A stretch of DNA of 64,000 nt from the NCBI GenBank assembly GCA_035560815.1, contig DATMYR010000010.1, forward strand, positions 101,924-165,923, given 5' to 3'. Made by a program: the position numbers and the translations under genes. Of this stretch, positions 8,267 to 17,352 are shown in pieces (position 1 is the first letter of the stretch; the number at the start of each line of letters is the position of its first letter). The notes beneath the pieces are model-generated. The model was not told where the DNA came from, made no database searches, and saw only the letters and a list, made by a program, of their open reading frames with translations. The stretch comes from UBA5314 sp035560815. GTDB taxonomy: Bacteria; Bacillota; Syntrophomonadia; Syntrophomonadales; Syntrophomonadaceae.

Positions 8267-8980
8267 GTGAAAGCATTGAAGGGTAAAATCATGGTGGTAG
8301 ACGATGAACTATCTCTGGCCCGTCTTATTACCTATAACTTGAATAAAGAAGGTTTTGATACCATTCAAGCTTATGATGGCATCGAAGCCGTGAACATGAT
8401 CAAGAAAGAGCTGCCCGACCTCATTGTGCTCGATTTAATGCTCCCTGGTAAAGATGGATTGGAGATCTGCAAGGAGCTGAGGGCGGAAAATATCCGCACA
8501 CCGATTATTATGCTAACCGCTCGGGATGATGAGATTGATAAAGTGGTAGGGCTGGAACTGGGTGCTGATGACTATGTCACCAAACCTTTCAGTGTGAGAG
8601 AACTGGTGGCCCGGGTAAAAGCAGTGCTGCGCCGTAACACACAAAAAAATGATGTGATAGAAACCCAACAGGAGATCATTGTGGGCAATTTTACAATTCA
8701 ACCGGAGCGCTATGAAATTCTTTTTAAGGGTCAGCTTTTGGACCTGACTTTAAAGGAATACGAATTGCTGGAGATGCTCTTGCGCAATAAAGGGCGGGTG
8801 CTGAAAAGAGATTACCTGCTCCAGGTGCTCTGGGATTACGCCGACAGTGCCAACACGCGGGTTTTGGATGTGCATATCAGCAAAATCAGGGATAAGATCG
8901 AAGAAGATTCCAAGAATCCCAGGTATATAAAAACGGTTCGGGGATTAGGATACAGATTTGAGGAGGGACAGGATGTTTAA
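8267..8980 (+). CDS. phoP: OmpR/PhoB-family response regulator (PhoP-like)
   Basis: This DNA-binding response regulator has 237 residues. The receiver domain (~1-120) has the acidic pair DDE near the N-terminus, the phospho-acceptor Asp in LIVLDLMLPGKDG (~residue 56), the conserved Thr in MLTARD and Lys in YVTKPFS. A winged-helix Trans_reg_C domain (~140-235) ends with KTVRGLGYRFE. The gene overlaps the downstream histidine kinase by 8 bases. The pairing with a PhoR-type kinase and the Pho boxes at 18066 and 23101 support a phosphate-starvation role, which is inference. The start is GTG 8267 behind GGAG; a nearby TTG is possible. Confidence 0.85.
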   Translation: MKALKGKIMVVDDELSLARLITYNLNKEGFDTIQAYDGIEAVNMIKKELPDLIVLDLMLPGKDGLEICKELRAENIRTPIIMLTARDDEIDKVVGLELGADDYVTKPFSVRELVARVKAVLRRNTQKNDVIETQQEIIVGNFTIQPERYEILFKGQLLDLTLKEYELLEMLLRNKGRVLKRDYLLQVLWDYADSANTRVLDVHISKIRDKIEEDSKNPRYIKTVRGLGYRFEEGQDV

Positions 8981-10745
8981 AAGCTTCCGTGCCCGACTCA
9001 GCTGGACATATCTGCTATTGATCCTGCTGGTGGCGGGTACCACCGGATTTGTAGCCAGTATTACATTTAGAAATTACTATCTCAGCAATCTTGAAAACAA
9101 TTTGGCTTATGAATCATCCCTGGTGACCCATATGATCAGGCTCAACCAGCTGCCATCCGGCCAAAATGTGGACTTCCAAAACATATGCCTGCTGGCCGCC
9201 CAGGATACCGACGCCCGGGTAACGATCGTGGCTGCCGATGGCCGGGTGCTGGGTGATTCTCAATTTGATCCGGCGATCATGGAGAACCATTCAGGCCGAC
9301 CGGAAATCTATCAAGCCCTGCACGACCAGAGGGGAACAGCCATTCGCCTCAGTGATACCGCAAAAATGAACATGCTTTATGTGGCGATACCCTTTCAAAG
9401 CGGAACTGTAAACGGTGCTGTACGTCTGGGTAAACCCCTGAATCAGGTGGAAGGTGTTTTTAATAGAATCCTGGCTGGTCTTCTTTTCTCCATCCTCATT
9501 ATCGGTTTTGCTGCATTTTTCCTAAGCCTGTTTGTGGCTGAATGGTTTTCCCGACCTATTCGGCATATAACCGGAGTGGTACAGGAAATCGCCCGGGGCC
9601 GACTTAGCCAACGGATCACCTTGAACGTAGAGGATGAATTGGGAATTCTGGTAACAGCTATCAACGATATGGCGGAGAACCTGGAAGGCAATCTGAATGA
9701 AATATCCCAGGTGAAAAACCGGTTGGAAGCGGTTCTCGACAATACTGTAAATGGAATCGTATTGATCGATGATGAAGGCCGGATTCGCTATGTCAATCCA
9801 GCGGCCATGCGATTGCTCTGCATTGATCCTGCTTTCATGGGCAGGAAACATGTGGAATTGATCACCAACTATGAAATGATTCAATTGACAGACAAAGTAC
9901 GCAAGGATGGCCAGTCCCTCCGTCAAGAAATAGTCCTGCATAATCTGGGCGGCAAGATACTGGAAGCGAATGCAGTTCCGGTAGTGAAGCAGGATGATGC
10001 TGCCCAACACGATGTTCTGGTCGTCCTTAACGACATTACCGAGTTAAAGCGTTTACAGCAGGTGCGCCAGGATTTTGTGGCCAATATTTCTCATGAATTG
10101 AAGACACCGGTGGCCACCATCAGCGGGTTCGCCGAAACTCTGCTTGGAGAAGGTCAGGACCATCCGGAAAATGTCCCGGAGTTTTCCCGTATTATTTATG
10201 AAGAAGCCCAACGCCTTGGTAAGATGATCAAGGCCCTCTTAGAATTGTCCCGTCTGGAGAGCGGATATCAGGAAATTCATCCAGAAAAAATAAAGGTAGT
10301 GGATATCATTGAAAACGCAGTGGCAATCGTAAGGAAGAGATCTGATGACGTGGATATTGAGATTGAGGCAGCTCCCGAGGTTTATCAGACGATCATTGAA
10401 GCAGATGGAGAAATGATTGTCCAGGTTATGATCAACCTACTAGAAAATGCTCTCAATCACAGTCGGGAAGACAGTTCTGTAAAGGTGAAAATTGAAAATC
10501 TGAACGATTCCTTCAAAGTGAGCGTAATTGACCAGGGTGAAGGCATACCAGAAAAAGATTTGCCCCGTATTTTTGAGCGCTTTTACCGGGTTGATAAAGC
10601 GCGCTCCCGCAAGACCGGGGGTACGGGGTTGGGGCTGGCCATCGTGAAACACCTGGTGGAAAACCACGGCGGCCAGGTGGGAGTGGAGAGCAGACTGGGA
10701 GAAGGATCAACATTTTTCTTTACTATCCCCACGAAAGGCTTTTGA
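8973..10745 (+). CDS. phoR: Membrane sensor histidine kinase (PhoR-like)
   Basis: This bifunctional sensor kinase/phosphatase is the partner of the preceding regulator (590 residues). In order it has TM1 (~9-30), an extracytoplasmic sensor (~31-165), TM2 (~166-192), HAMP (~193-245), PAS (~255-355), HisKA with the phospho-His in NISHELKTPVATISG (~residue 373), and HATPase_c with N box INLLENALNHS, G1 DQGEGIPEKDL, F box IFERFYRVDKARS and G2 GGTGLGLAIVKH. The layout TM-sensor-TM-HAMP-PAS-HisKA matches Firmicutes PhoR. ATG 8973 follows AGGAGGGA and overlaps the regulator stop. The gene converges on the minus-strand operon ending at 10822. Confidence 0.87.
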   Translation: MFKSFRARLSWTYLLLILLVAGTTGFVASITFRNYYLSNLENNLAYESSLVTHMIRLNQLPSGQNVDFQNICLLAAQDTDARVTIVAADGRVLGDSQFDPAIMENHSGRPEIYQALHDQRGTAIRLSDTAKMNMLYVAIPFQSGTVNGAVRLGKPLNQVEGVFNRILAGLLFSILIIGFAAFFLSLFVAEWFSRPIRHITGVVQEIARGRLSQRITLNVEDELGILVTAINDMAENLEGNLNEISQVKNRLEAVLDNTVNGIVLIDDEGRIRYVNPAAMRLLCIDPAFMGRKHVELITNYEMIQLTDKVRKDGQSLRQEIVLHNLGGKILEANAVPVVKQDDAAQHDVLVVLNDITELKRLQQVRQDFVANISHELKTPVATISGFAETLLGEGQDHPENVPEFSRIIYEEAQRLGKMIKALLELSRLESGYQEIHPEKIKVVDIIENAVAIVRKRSDDVDIEIEAAPEVYQTIIEADGEMIVQVMINLLENALNHSREDSSVKVKIENLNDSFKVSVIDQGEGIPEKDLPRIFERFYRVDKARSRKTGGTGLGLAIVKHLVENHGGQVGVESRLGEGSTFFFTIPTKGF

Positions 10746-10821
10746 TAGGGGCGGTTTCTCCTAAAAAAGGTTCAATAGAGGCGAATTGGTTATTAAACAG
10801 GAATTCCTTAAAACACAACTA

Positions 10822-11673
10822 TCAGGTGCAGGATGCTGGCTCTGGCAGTCGGGATACTATGCGGTCAATGTCCAGATTTTCACAATTATCCGGTAGGATC
10901 TGATTGAAGTAATATAGCGCATTTCCTTTGGCGTAGAGTGGCAGTGGAAAGCTGGGGTGTGTCCATTCCGTGTAAGCCGGCGAGCAATCAATGGCGCCGT
11001 CTTTACCCTCATCATCTGCCAGATTACATATGGAACAATGTCTCTTCATGGTCACCAGTACATCAGGAACATAGATGGAGGCTTTCCAACCGGAAGTCAG
11101 GGTTATGTCCAGGCCCTGCAGGGTGTTGTTCAGTTCCAGGCGTCCAGCACCTGTACGACCCAGGTAGTCCAGTACCGTACTTGTGATAATGGAAGGCCTG
11201 CGTAAATGGGTTTCATATTCCGGGGGAGGGGGTAGGTAGGTCAGTCGGGCTATGGTGCCGTCTACATGGCGCACATCCCGTTCCTGTGACTTCTGAAAAT
11301 CATAGTTCAGGATTTGCGCAAGCCGGGGATCTGTATCCTGGCGGGCCAGCAGTCTTCCAACTACCTGCTGGCAAAATGGCCGCTCACAGGCAAGAGAAAA
11401 AACGCCCCAATCATTGCACACGACTTCATAGCTTTCGAAAACTCTGCTCAGCCTGTCCAGCATTTGTTCAAGCTGTCCCAAAACACTTTCCGACACCAGG
11501 GGTGTAACTAGAGTCATATTGCAGCCGCTATCTTTCAAATTCCAGGCCCAACTCATTAGCAAATCAAGGGCGGGTATCTTTCTTTCACAGCATTCTTCAC
11601 CCAGATATATACGCGCCCCGGAAGGTATCACTCCGGCAGTGTCCTGCCATTTTAGCCAATAAGCATATTCCAT
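10822..11673 (-). CDS. U32/UbiV-like protein, last gene of the candidate RiPP operon
   Basis: The function is not firmly recognised. The 283 residues resemble the shorter partner of U32-family pairs (UbiV-like). They include VVCNDWGVFSLA (~100), the position of the conserved VNDxG segment of these barrels, and Cys residues at CCERK, CERPFC and CSIC...IDCSPAY, which could hold an Fe-S cluster as in UbiV. It lies 5 bases after the U32 gene stop, with GGGAGGTT as ribosome site. An upstream in-frame start would overlap the neighbour and lacks such a site. In known systems UbiU-UbiV pairs work together in O2-independent hydroxylation. A role in peptide maturation here is inference from the operon. 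Confidence 0.55.
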   Translation of the reverse strand: MEYAYWLKWQDTAGVIPSGARIYLGEECCERKIPALDLLMSWAWNLKDSGCNMTLVTPLVSESVLGQLEQMLDRLSRVFESYEVVCNDWGVFSLACERPFCQQVVGRLLARQDTDPRLAQILNYDFQKSQERDVRHVDGTIARLTYLPPPPEYETHLRRPSIITSTVLDYLGRTGAGRLELNNTLQGLDITLTSGWKASIYVPDVLVTMKRHCSICNLADDEGKDGAIDCSPAYTEWTHPSFPLPLYAKGNALYYFNQILPDNCENLDIDRIVSRLPEPASCT

Positions 11674-11678
11674 GGTTC

Positions 11679-12710
11679 TTAAACCTCCCTGATCTGCTCT
11701 CCGGGATAGTAGCAACGGTTCTCGCCACAGTCCCTGCCGTAGACCTCTCGATATAATTCCTTGACTGGCTGGCGTGAAAAGCTGGCCTGAGAATGCTGCT
11801 CAGCGATTTGACAGGCCCTGGCTATAAATCTTACCGCCTTGACTTTAATATCTGAAGGTAGACCCCGGCCCCCAATTTTTAGGTAACCAATACCCGAGGC
11901 GGCCAACCTTTTTATATAACATGCAGCACAATGGGGTTGATGGCAGTCGTCATGAGGTTCAGGTCGTATAGTTCCACGGACGGATCTAAACTGCAACTGG
12001 CAGCCATGTCCGGCATAAGAGAGATCCTGGGTGTAAACCAGGGGCTTTTGCTCAGCCATCTCCTGATGATAGTTAAAAAAGGTACTGACTCCTGGCGGGA
12101 AAGCAATGCCGTGATAAAAGCTGCAAAAACCATCTATATACTCGCATCTGTCATTTAGAACCATGGCTTCGAAATCTATATTCGGGGAGCTTTGAGTCAA
12201 AACCCTCATTTCTTCAAGGCTAAGGGAACGGGGAAGAACAATCCGAGAAATACCGAAGTGTTTATAAAAGTTCAGAGCCCGGCTGTTGAATACCGGTGCC
12301 AGAATGGAAAGGTAGCGCTGCAGGCCGAGGTGTTCCTTCTGCAAAGCCAGAAGCAATCCCAGGTCTGAGACTAAAACCGATTGGCCCCCGGCCTGCTTCC
12401 AGATAGCTGCATAATCTAACACTTCGGGCAGCATTCCTTCGCTATATCGTACATTTAGTGCCAGCGAGGCCGGTACTCCGGTTCTTTGTGCTTCCCGGGC
12501 GATCTCTACCAGAGTCTCCTCATTGCTTGCATTGGCAATAATTCCCTGGCGGCGGGATAATGAGTCATAGCTGGAATAATGCTGCCGCCAGCGCTCCGGT
12601 AAAAACCCGCAGTATACTTCACCGGCTCCAGCTTCCACCAGACTTGCTACTTCGCCTGGATCATTGACCGGCGCCGCTATAATCGGCTTCTTATATAAGG
12701 TAGTCATCAT
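11679..12710 (-). CDS. U32-family peptidase-like protein (UbiU-like)
   Basis: The 343 residues form a U32-type barrel. The N-terminal part is AAPVNDPGEVASLVEAGAGEVYCGF, and the middle has LALNVRYSE, VSDLGLL and MVLNDRCEYIDGFCSFYHG. The C-terminal part has GHGCQLQF and CHQPHCAACYIKRL followed by IGGRG. The spaced Cys residues match the positions at which U32 proteins such as UbiU and RlhA carry 4Fe-4S ligands. Proteolysis is not implied by the family name. It overlaps the B12/radical SAM gene by 4 bases (ATGA) and is followed at once by the U32-like partner. Within a radical SAM RiPP operon it could modify or process the peptide, or feed a cofactor; which is unknown. Confidence 0.7.
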   Translation of the reverse strand: MMTTLYKKPIIAAPVNDPGEVASLVEAGAGEVYCGFLPERWRQHYSSYDSLSRRQGIIANASNEETLVEIAREAQRTGVPASLALNVRYSEGMLPEVLDYAAIWKQAGGQSVLVSDLGLLLALQKEHLGLQRYLSILAPVFNSRALNFYKHFGISRIVLPRSLSLEEMRVLTQSSPNIDFEAMVLNDRCEYIDGFCSFYHGIAFPPGVSTFFNYHQEMAEQKPLVYTQDLSYAGHGCQLQFRSVRGTIRPEPHDDCHQPHCAACYIKRLAASGIGYLKIGGRGLPSDIKVKAVRFIARACQIAEQHSQASFSRQPVKELYREVYGRDCGENRCYYPGEQIREV

Positions 12711-14305
12711 ATCCTACAATCCTTCAGGATAGCCTTATGCAGAACCTCAGGAGATTCCAGAAGTCCTATTTGCCAGAGTGCTTTTGTGCCATGCATGGCC
12801 AGTTCCAGGCTTTTCTCATATAGAGGGTCTTCATTTAGAAGAAGCCTGCCTCCCATTTCCATTTGTCCCAGCAGTGAAAAGAGGACTTCCTTAATATACC
12901 GGTTAAGGTTGTCCAGTACTTCCAGCAAAGCCTCCCGGTGTTTGTATGCCCGGTTAATTTCCTGGTTCCTGGCCAGCCGGGCCTGAGCCTGAACAGTTGG
13001 AAGAACGGTGGCCGCAAAAACCCATACCACTCGCAAGGGTTCAAGAATTTTGATCAGGCCATTATATAAAATGTTTACATTCTCATCTAAATCTTCTAAC
13101 AACGGGCCGCTGATCAAATCATCAACATTACTGATGCCAATCACTTCCCGGTGCATTACCGATCCGGGAAGCAGCAGCATACGGTTGGTTGCTGTTCGGT
13201 AATTTAACAAACCAAGCCCGTCCAGGTATTGGGCCTGCCTCTTGATACTGGCCGGAGTGGCATACTTGTGAAAGGGGATATAACCGGCTTGCACCTCAAT
13301 GCCAAAGGACCTGAGATTCACAATGACTGCTTCAATATCAAGGCTAGCATGACTTTTACCCCATCGAGCCAAAACCTGGCGGTCATTGCTTTCGATTCCC
13401 AGGAAAACATGGCATAATCCAGCTTCAGACAGACATTGGATGACTTCCGGTGTGAGAGTAGAAGGCCGGGCTTGAATGCCAAAAGCAATCCTCAGACCCC
13501 GTTTCTCTATTTCATCCCGGAATTGGCTGGCGCGGCTTGGTGCCATGAAGTCGGGGCCCAGGAAATCATCGTCAATGAAGTTGAAGAAACGGACCCCGGT
13601 TTGAGCCGCAAGAGATTGGATTTCATCGGCCAGATAATAGGGGGAGTGGCCCCTCCATCGGGAGCCTACCGCTCTGGGCCATCCCGGTGCACAGCAATAC
13701 CGGCAACTGCCGCAGCATCCGCGCGATCCCTGAATATTGGCCGTTAAGGCCCGCCTATCCAGTCTTTGGAAGTGATCCCGGACGGGAAAAGGGAGGGCAT
13801 CCAGATTTTCGATGACCGGGGCATTTTCGGTACGCATCAAGACGCCATTGGCCATTTTCATAATCATGGAAGGCACAGTATCCAGTGATCGTCCCGAGGA
13901 TATCGCGTCAAGAAGAGAGAGAAGCGGTATTTCACCTTCGTAGCGCAGGCATGCCGTACCGGCGGGCAGGCTGGCGGCAGCATATTCAGGTTCAGTAGAA
14001 ACAAGGTTCCCCCCGGCTGCCCATTGAATTTGAGGCAGCCCCATCTTAATTCCGGCCATCATACGCTGCGTAGAAGACAGGTCTCCGCCGCTCATGATAG
14101 AGAAACCAACCAGTTGTGGTGCGAAGCTTACAGCCCTTTTAATAGTCCGGTCTTCGCTTTGCCCGCTTTGCAGAGGATCCAATAAGAGCACATGGTGGCC
14201 ATAAGCTCGAAGATAGGCGGCCAGGCTCTCAATTCCCAGAGCTTCCTGGATTTCCGGGTCATAGTGCTTTGTTTCATACAGCGGTCGAATGAGCACCACC
14301 CGCAT
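12707..14305 (-). CDS. B12-binding-domain radical SAM protein
   Basis: The 532 residues start with a cobalamin-binding-like Rossmann domain (~1-140; VVLIRPLY and the AYLRAYGHHVLLLDP region). The usual DxHxxG His motif is not obvious, so B12 may bind base-off without His, or not at all. The radical SAM core begins ~190 with the cluster motif C197-x3-C201-x2-C204 (GCCGSCRYC), then FIDDDF and a GIES segment. The C-terminal ~130 residues are helical and unassigned. Enzymes of this class often methylate unactivated carbons or rearrange rings. Here it sits 1 base after the TPR gene in the peptide operon, making it a candidate second modifying enzyme. This role is inference. Confidence 0.75.
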   Translation of the reverse strand: MRVVLIRPLYETKHYDPEIQEALGIESLAAYLRAYGHHVLLLDPLQSGQSEDRTIKRAVSFAPQLVGFSIMSGGDLSSTQRMMAGIKMGLPQIQWAAGGNLVSTEPEYAAASLPAGTACLRYEGEIPLLSLLDAISSGRSLDTVPSMIMKMANGVLMRTENAPVIENLDALPFPVRDHFQRLDRRALTANIQGSRGCCGSCRYCCAPGWPRAVGSRWRGHSPYYLADEIQSLAAQTGVRFFNFIDDDFLGPDFMAPSRASQFRDEIEKRGLRIAFGIQARPSTLTPEVIQCLSEAGLCHVFLGIESNDRQVLARWGKSHASLDIEAVIVNLRSFGIEVQAGYIPFHKYATPASIKRQAQYLDGLGLLNYRTATNRMLLLPGSVMHREVIGISNVDDLISGPLLEDLDENVNILYNGLIKILEPLRVVWVFAATVLPTVQAQARLARNQEINRAYKHREALLEVLDNLNRYIKEVLFSLLGQMEMGGRLLLNEDPLYEKSLELAMHGTKALWQIGLLESPEVLHKAILKDCRI

Positions 14306-14306
14306 A

Positions 14307-15635
14307 TCAAGTGCTCGCCTTGCCTAAATATAAAAACCCCAATATGCCCAGGGCGGCAAAAGACCATCCCAACCAGTGAACATTATAAAAAAATACCCCG
14401 TAGACGATGCCAAATACCAGGATAGTAATTATGGCCAATAATCCTATAGTACCTTCATCTTCCTTACAATTATTAAAGGCGCCAATCATATTGTTGATGT
14501 AAAGTATTAGAATAATTACCAGCCACCACCACCACCATGAAAACAGCTTGTTAACCGACAATTTGACATCAGAATTATATATCCACCCCAGGTGTTTAAC
14601 TCCCTGGTCAGTGGAATAAACCCCGATCCAATCTCCGCTGGTTTGGGCAACCGGGAAAATATTGCCTTTGGCCAATGTAGCCAGCGGAGCCGCTCCATTC
14701 ATAAGCTGGACACCGTTATTTTTTACTTCGGCCTGGGTGCGGGCTGGATGGTTCCAATTCAAATTATCATTACCAGGCAGGGCTTTCAGTTCCGATTTGC
14801 TTAATTTATCACCCCTTTCCGTCTTATTCAGGACGCTGGCTTGCAGGGATTTGCCGTAATTGGAATTTAATTTAAGGGCCTGGTCAAAATGGTTTTGCGC
14901 TTCACCGTACATTCCGCGGGAATTCTCCAGCCATCCCAGATTGTAATAAGCCATGGGCAGAGCTTTAGCCTGTTCAACCAGAGCCGCGCTCAATTGATAG
15001 GATTTTTCCGCCAGGCCCATTCGTTCCAGAACTACGGTCTGGTTCAGGCTGGCTCCGTAATAATCCGGCATCAATTTGCGCACGATTTCAAACTGCAGGA
15101 ATGGCACAACATTCTGCCCCTGGTGCATTAGGGCCAGACCCAGGTTATTACGGGCATCAGGATAGTTGGGGCAGCTCTGAAGAAGTTCGCGGTATTTAGT
15201 GACCGCCGTGGCGAAATCTCCTTTTTTATAAAATTCGTTCGCTGCACTAAAGAGTTGAACTGCACCGGCATCAGCCTGGCTTGACGAAACACCTTTAATT
15301 TTTTCAGCTGATAGGGCAGCAATATTCAGCAGCCGGTCGTAGATGGCATTATAGTCATAAGCATTTTCAAGACCCTGTATGTCTTGAAGACATTCGGGAT
15401 CATCAGGGAGTTTGCCCGCGGTCACCTTTTGGCTCAAATCATCCAAAAGCCGGTTGGTTTCATCTTGAGAAAGGTTGTCTATGGGAACAGGATTAAACAT
15501 AGCGGCAGCATCCTTAAAAGCTTGAGGATCCTGACTTCTATAGTCCATATTAGAAGATTGTTTAGATTGACCGCAAGATTTGGCGATAACAATTATAACG
15601 GCAACAAAAAGGACAAATTTTAGAAAATCTTTCAT
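14307..15635 (-). CDS. Membrane TPR protein with SH3-like domain and C-terminal TM helices
   Basis: No family name is recognised. The 442 residues have an N-terminal hydrophobic segment (~4-20, KFVLFVAVIIVIAKSCG), a short helical region, TPR units at ~115-255 (e.g. AANEFYKKGDFATAVTKYRELLQSCPNYPDARNNLGLAL), a bacterial SH3-like stretch at ~300-355 (GNIFPVAQTSGDWIGVYS) and three TM helices at ~365-440. A run of five Trp (SWWWWWLV) opens the first C-terminal helix. It lies between the Cys-rich peptide and the B12/radical SAM gene. It could scaffold, display or export the modified peptide at the membrane; this is inference from domains and position. Confidence 0.6.
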   Translation of the reverse strand: MKDFLKFVLFVAVIIVIAKSCGQSKQSSNMDYRSQDPQAFKDAAAMFNPVPIDNLSQDETNRLLDDLSQKVTAGKLPDDPECLQDIQGLENAYDYNAIYDRLLNIAALSAEKIKGVSSSQADAGAVQLFSAANEFYKKGDFATAVTKYRELLQSCPNYPDARNNLGLALMHQGQNVVPFLQFEIVRKLMPDYYGASLNQTVVLERMGLAEKSYQLSAALVEQAKALPMAYYNLGWLENSRGMYGEAQNHFDQALKLNSNYGKSLQASVLNKTERGDKLSKSELKALPGNDNLNWNHPARTQAEVKNNGVQLMNGAAPLATLAKGNIFPVAQTSGDWIGVYSTDQGVKHLGWIYNSDVKLSVNKLFSWWWWWLVIILILYINNMIGAFNNCKEDEGTIGLLAIITILVFGIVYGVFFYNVHWLGWSFAALGILGFLYLGKAST

Positions 15636-15677
15636 GTTTCGTCCCCCCTTTAAGAATTACACCAAAGAACGGTCCAA

Positions 15678-15995
15678 TCAGTGAACAGGAACGCAGCTGC
15701 AGTAAGAGCCCCCACCTCCGCTGGATGAACTGCTGCTGGAATGTCCCTGACAGGAACACTGGGGATTACAGGAGCATACCTTGTTGCAGCTGCAGTATGT
15801 GCCTACAACTGGATTACAGGAGCAGTTTCCCTTATATTGCTGTACATTTGCAGTATTGCCGGTATCGGCGAAATAAGTTTCCAGGCCGGGCCTGACAAAC
15901 TTCTGGCCGTCAACCATTAGATATATTTTGGGCTCCGGATCATCGCCTGCCGGAGCAGCAGTGGGTTTGAGCCTGTCATCAGGCTTTTTATCCAA
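15678..15995 (-). CDS. Candidate RiPP precursor with five C-S-C motifs
   Basis: This 105-residue peptide is not a family I recognise. The leader-like first half (~1-50) is polar, with a conserved-looking KIYLMVDGQKFVRPGLETYF. The C-terminal half is the presumed core, with 10 Cys all arranged as C-S-C at 58/60, 68/70, 74/76, 80/82 and 99/101. The last is separated by a Ser7-Gly4 spacer. The start is TTG 15995: GGAAGGAGG lies 8 bases upstream and the codon overlaps the maturase stop. The longer ATG reading at 16025 lacks a site. It is directly downstream of a radical SAM/SPASM maturase and a PqqD-like protein, the classic RiPP arrangement. Thioether (sactionine- or ranthipeptide-like) crosslinks are an inference; metal binding by C-S-C is the main alternative. 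Confidence 0.7.
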   Translation of the reverse strand: MDKKPDDRLKPTAAPAGDDPEPKIYLMVDGQKFVRPGLETYFADTGNTANVQQYKGNCSCNPVVGTYCSCNKVCSCNPQCSCQGHSSSSSSSGGGGSYCSCVPVH

Positions 15996-17352
15996 GGGGG
16001 TTGCCTCCTTCCGGTTTTTGGGCATGGATAATATCTTTTAACTGGGCCAGAGTAATTTCCCGGTTGATCTGGCATCGTTCACTTCCCTGGTGGCTGGCAG
16101 GGTTGATATCTTTCAAAGCTTTGGCCATACAGTCTCCTGCACAGTGCCAGCGGCAAAAACAGTCCTGGCAAAAGGAAATATTGTTAACTGCCAGACTCCG
16201 CAGTTTGTTAACTTTCTCTTCATCAAAAACGTAAGAACGGTGGAGCCGGTCATAATGTCCATAATGAAAAATCTCAGCCCGGGGATCATCAGGATCGCAA
16301 ACCTCGTAGCAGGAAGAGACTGTTCCTTCCGGCATAACCGAAAAACCTTCTCCTGGAGCGCCGCAAAAGCGATTGGTAATTGTGTCAATCCGGGCGCCCG
16401 AGTAATATAGAGCTACATCATGCTGCTGCGCACAGAGGGTGGCTGCCAGGTATTGATTAATAAAGTCTTTAGCTTCCGGCGCCTGTTCTCCCGAAGTTAA
16501 GCAGCGGCCGCAGTACCAGGCAGGTTCAATATGGAGCTGACGCAGGGAGGGGAAACGGGTGCAGAGAAATTCGACGATTTCGCTCATAAGCGCAGTGCTC
16601 TGCCTGGTGGCTGTAATCCTGATATCAAAATGAAACCCGTTCGCTGAAAAATCCTCCAGGGTTTCCATGACTTGGTCGAAGGAGCCGCTGCCATCCCGAC
16701 AAGGCCGCTGCCGGTCCTGGACTTCCCGGGGGCCGTCCATAGAAATATTAATACCCGCAAAGTGCCGGATGATATAGTTGCGCTGCTTTTTGGATAAAAG
16801 CCCGTTGCTGGCTGTATGTACATGGGGCTGCAGACCCTTGCGATCACCGGTTTTTTCAGCAAAATCCACACATTGGCACATCAAGTCCCAGGCTAAAGTA
16901 GGTTCACCGCCTCCGTGAAATCCGACTAGGAAATCTTCCCGGCCTACCAAACCGGCATTCTCCGCCACCAGTTCAATGGCTGCTTGAGCAGCGTCCCAGG
17001 ATAGTTCTACTTTTCGCTTACCGGCATCGGCATAACAATACGTGCAGCGCAGATTACATCGTGAGGTTAAGAATAGAGTGACCTCATAAGGGTGAAAGCC
17101 ATATTCAGCAGGAAAATCGGGCAGCTCCGGAGTTTGACCTCCTATAAGACCGGCTTCCAAAAATCTATCAATAACACTCTGCTCCAGGCTGCTCAGTTGG
17201 GCCCGACCGGACTCCATAAATTTACCTACCGCCTGGCAGGCCGAAGCATTTACCAGAGCTGCTGCATGACGCAATGGAGCATAAAGATAATACTGATCTG
17301 GGCCTGCTTGAATGGTGAAAATTTCTTCCCTGGCATCCCGGTAATGGCTCAT
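15988..17352 (-). CDS. Radical SAM/SPASM peptide maturase
   Basis: This 454-residue radical SAM enzyme probably installs crosslinks in the adjacent Cys-rich peptide. Residues ~10-75 look like an N-terminal PqqD-like/RRE segment. The radical SAM core begins with C99-x3-C103-x2-C106 (SRCNLRCTYCY), then GFHGGGEPTL and NISMDGPREV. The C-terminal SPASM region has CGAPGEGFSV, SSCYEVC and CQDCFCRWHCAGDC, enough Cys for two auxiliary 4Fe-4S clusters. ATG 17352 overlaps the upstream stop as ATGA; an ATG 15 bases earlier is possible. It overlaps the precursor gene by 8 bases. Substrate assignment rests on adjacency and on the RRE-like N-terminus. Confidence 0.85.
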   Translation of the reverse strand: MSHYRDAREEIFTIQAGPDQYYLYAPLRHAAALVNASACQAVGKFMESGRAQLSSLEQSVIDRFLEAGLIGGQTPELPDFPAEYGFHPYEVTLFLTSRCNLRCTYCYADAGKRKVELSWDAAQAAIELVAENAGLVGREDFLVGFHGGGEPTLAWDLMCQCVDFAEKTGDRKGLQPHVHTASNGLLSKKQRNYIIRHFAGINISMDGPREVQDRQRPCRDGSGSFDQVMETLEDFSANGFHFDIRITATRQSTALMSEIVEFLCTRFPSLRQLHIEPAWYCGRCLTSGEQAPEAKDFINQYLAATLCAQQHDVALYYSGARIDTITNRFCGAPGEGFSVMPEGTVSSCYEVCDPDDPRAEIFHYGHYDRLHRSYVFDEEKVNKLRSLAVNNISFCQDCFCRWHCAGDCMAKALKDINPASHQGSERCQINREITLAQLKDIIHAQKPEGGNPLG

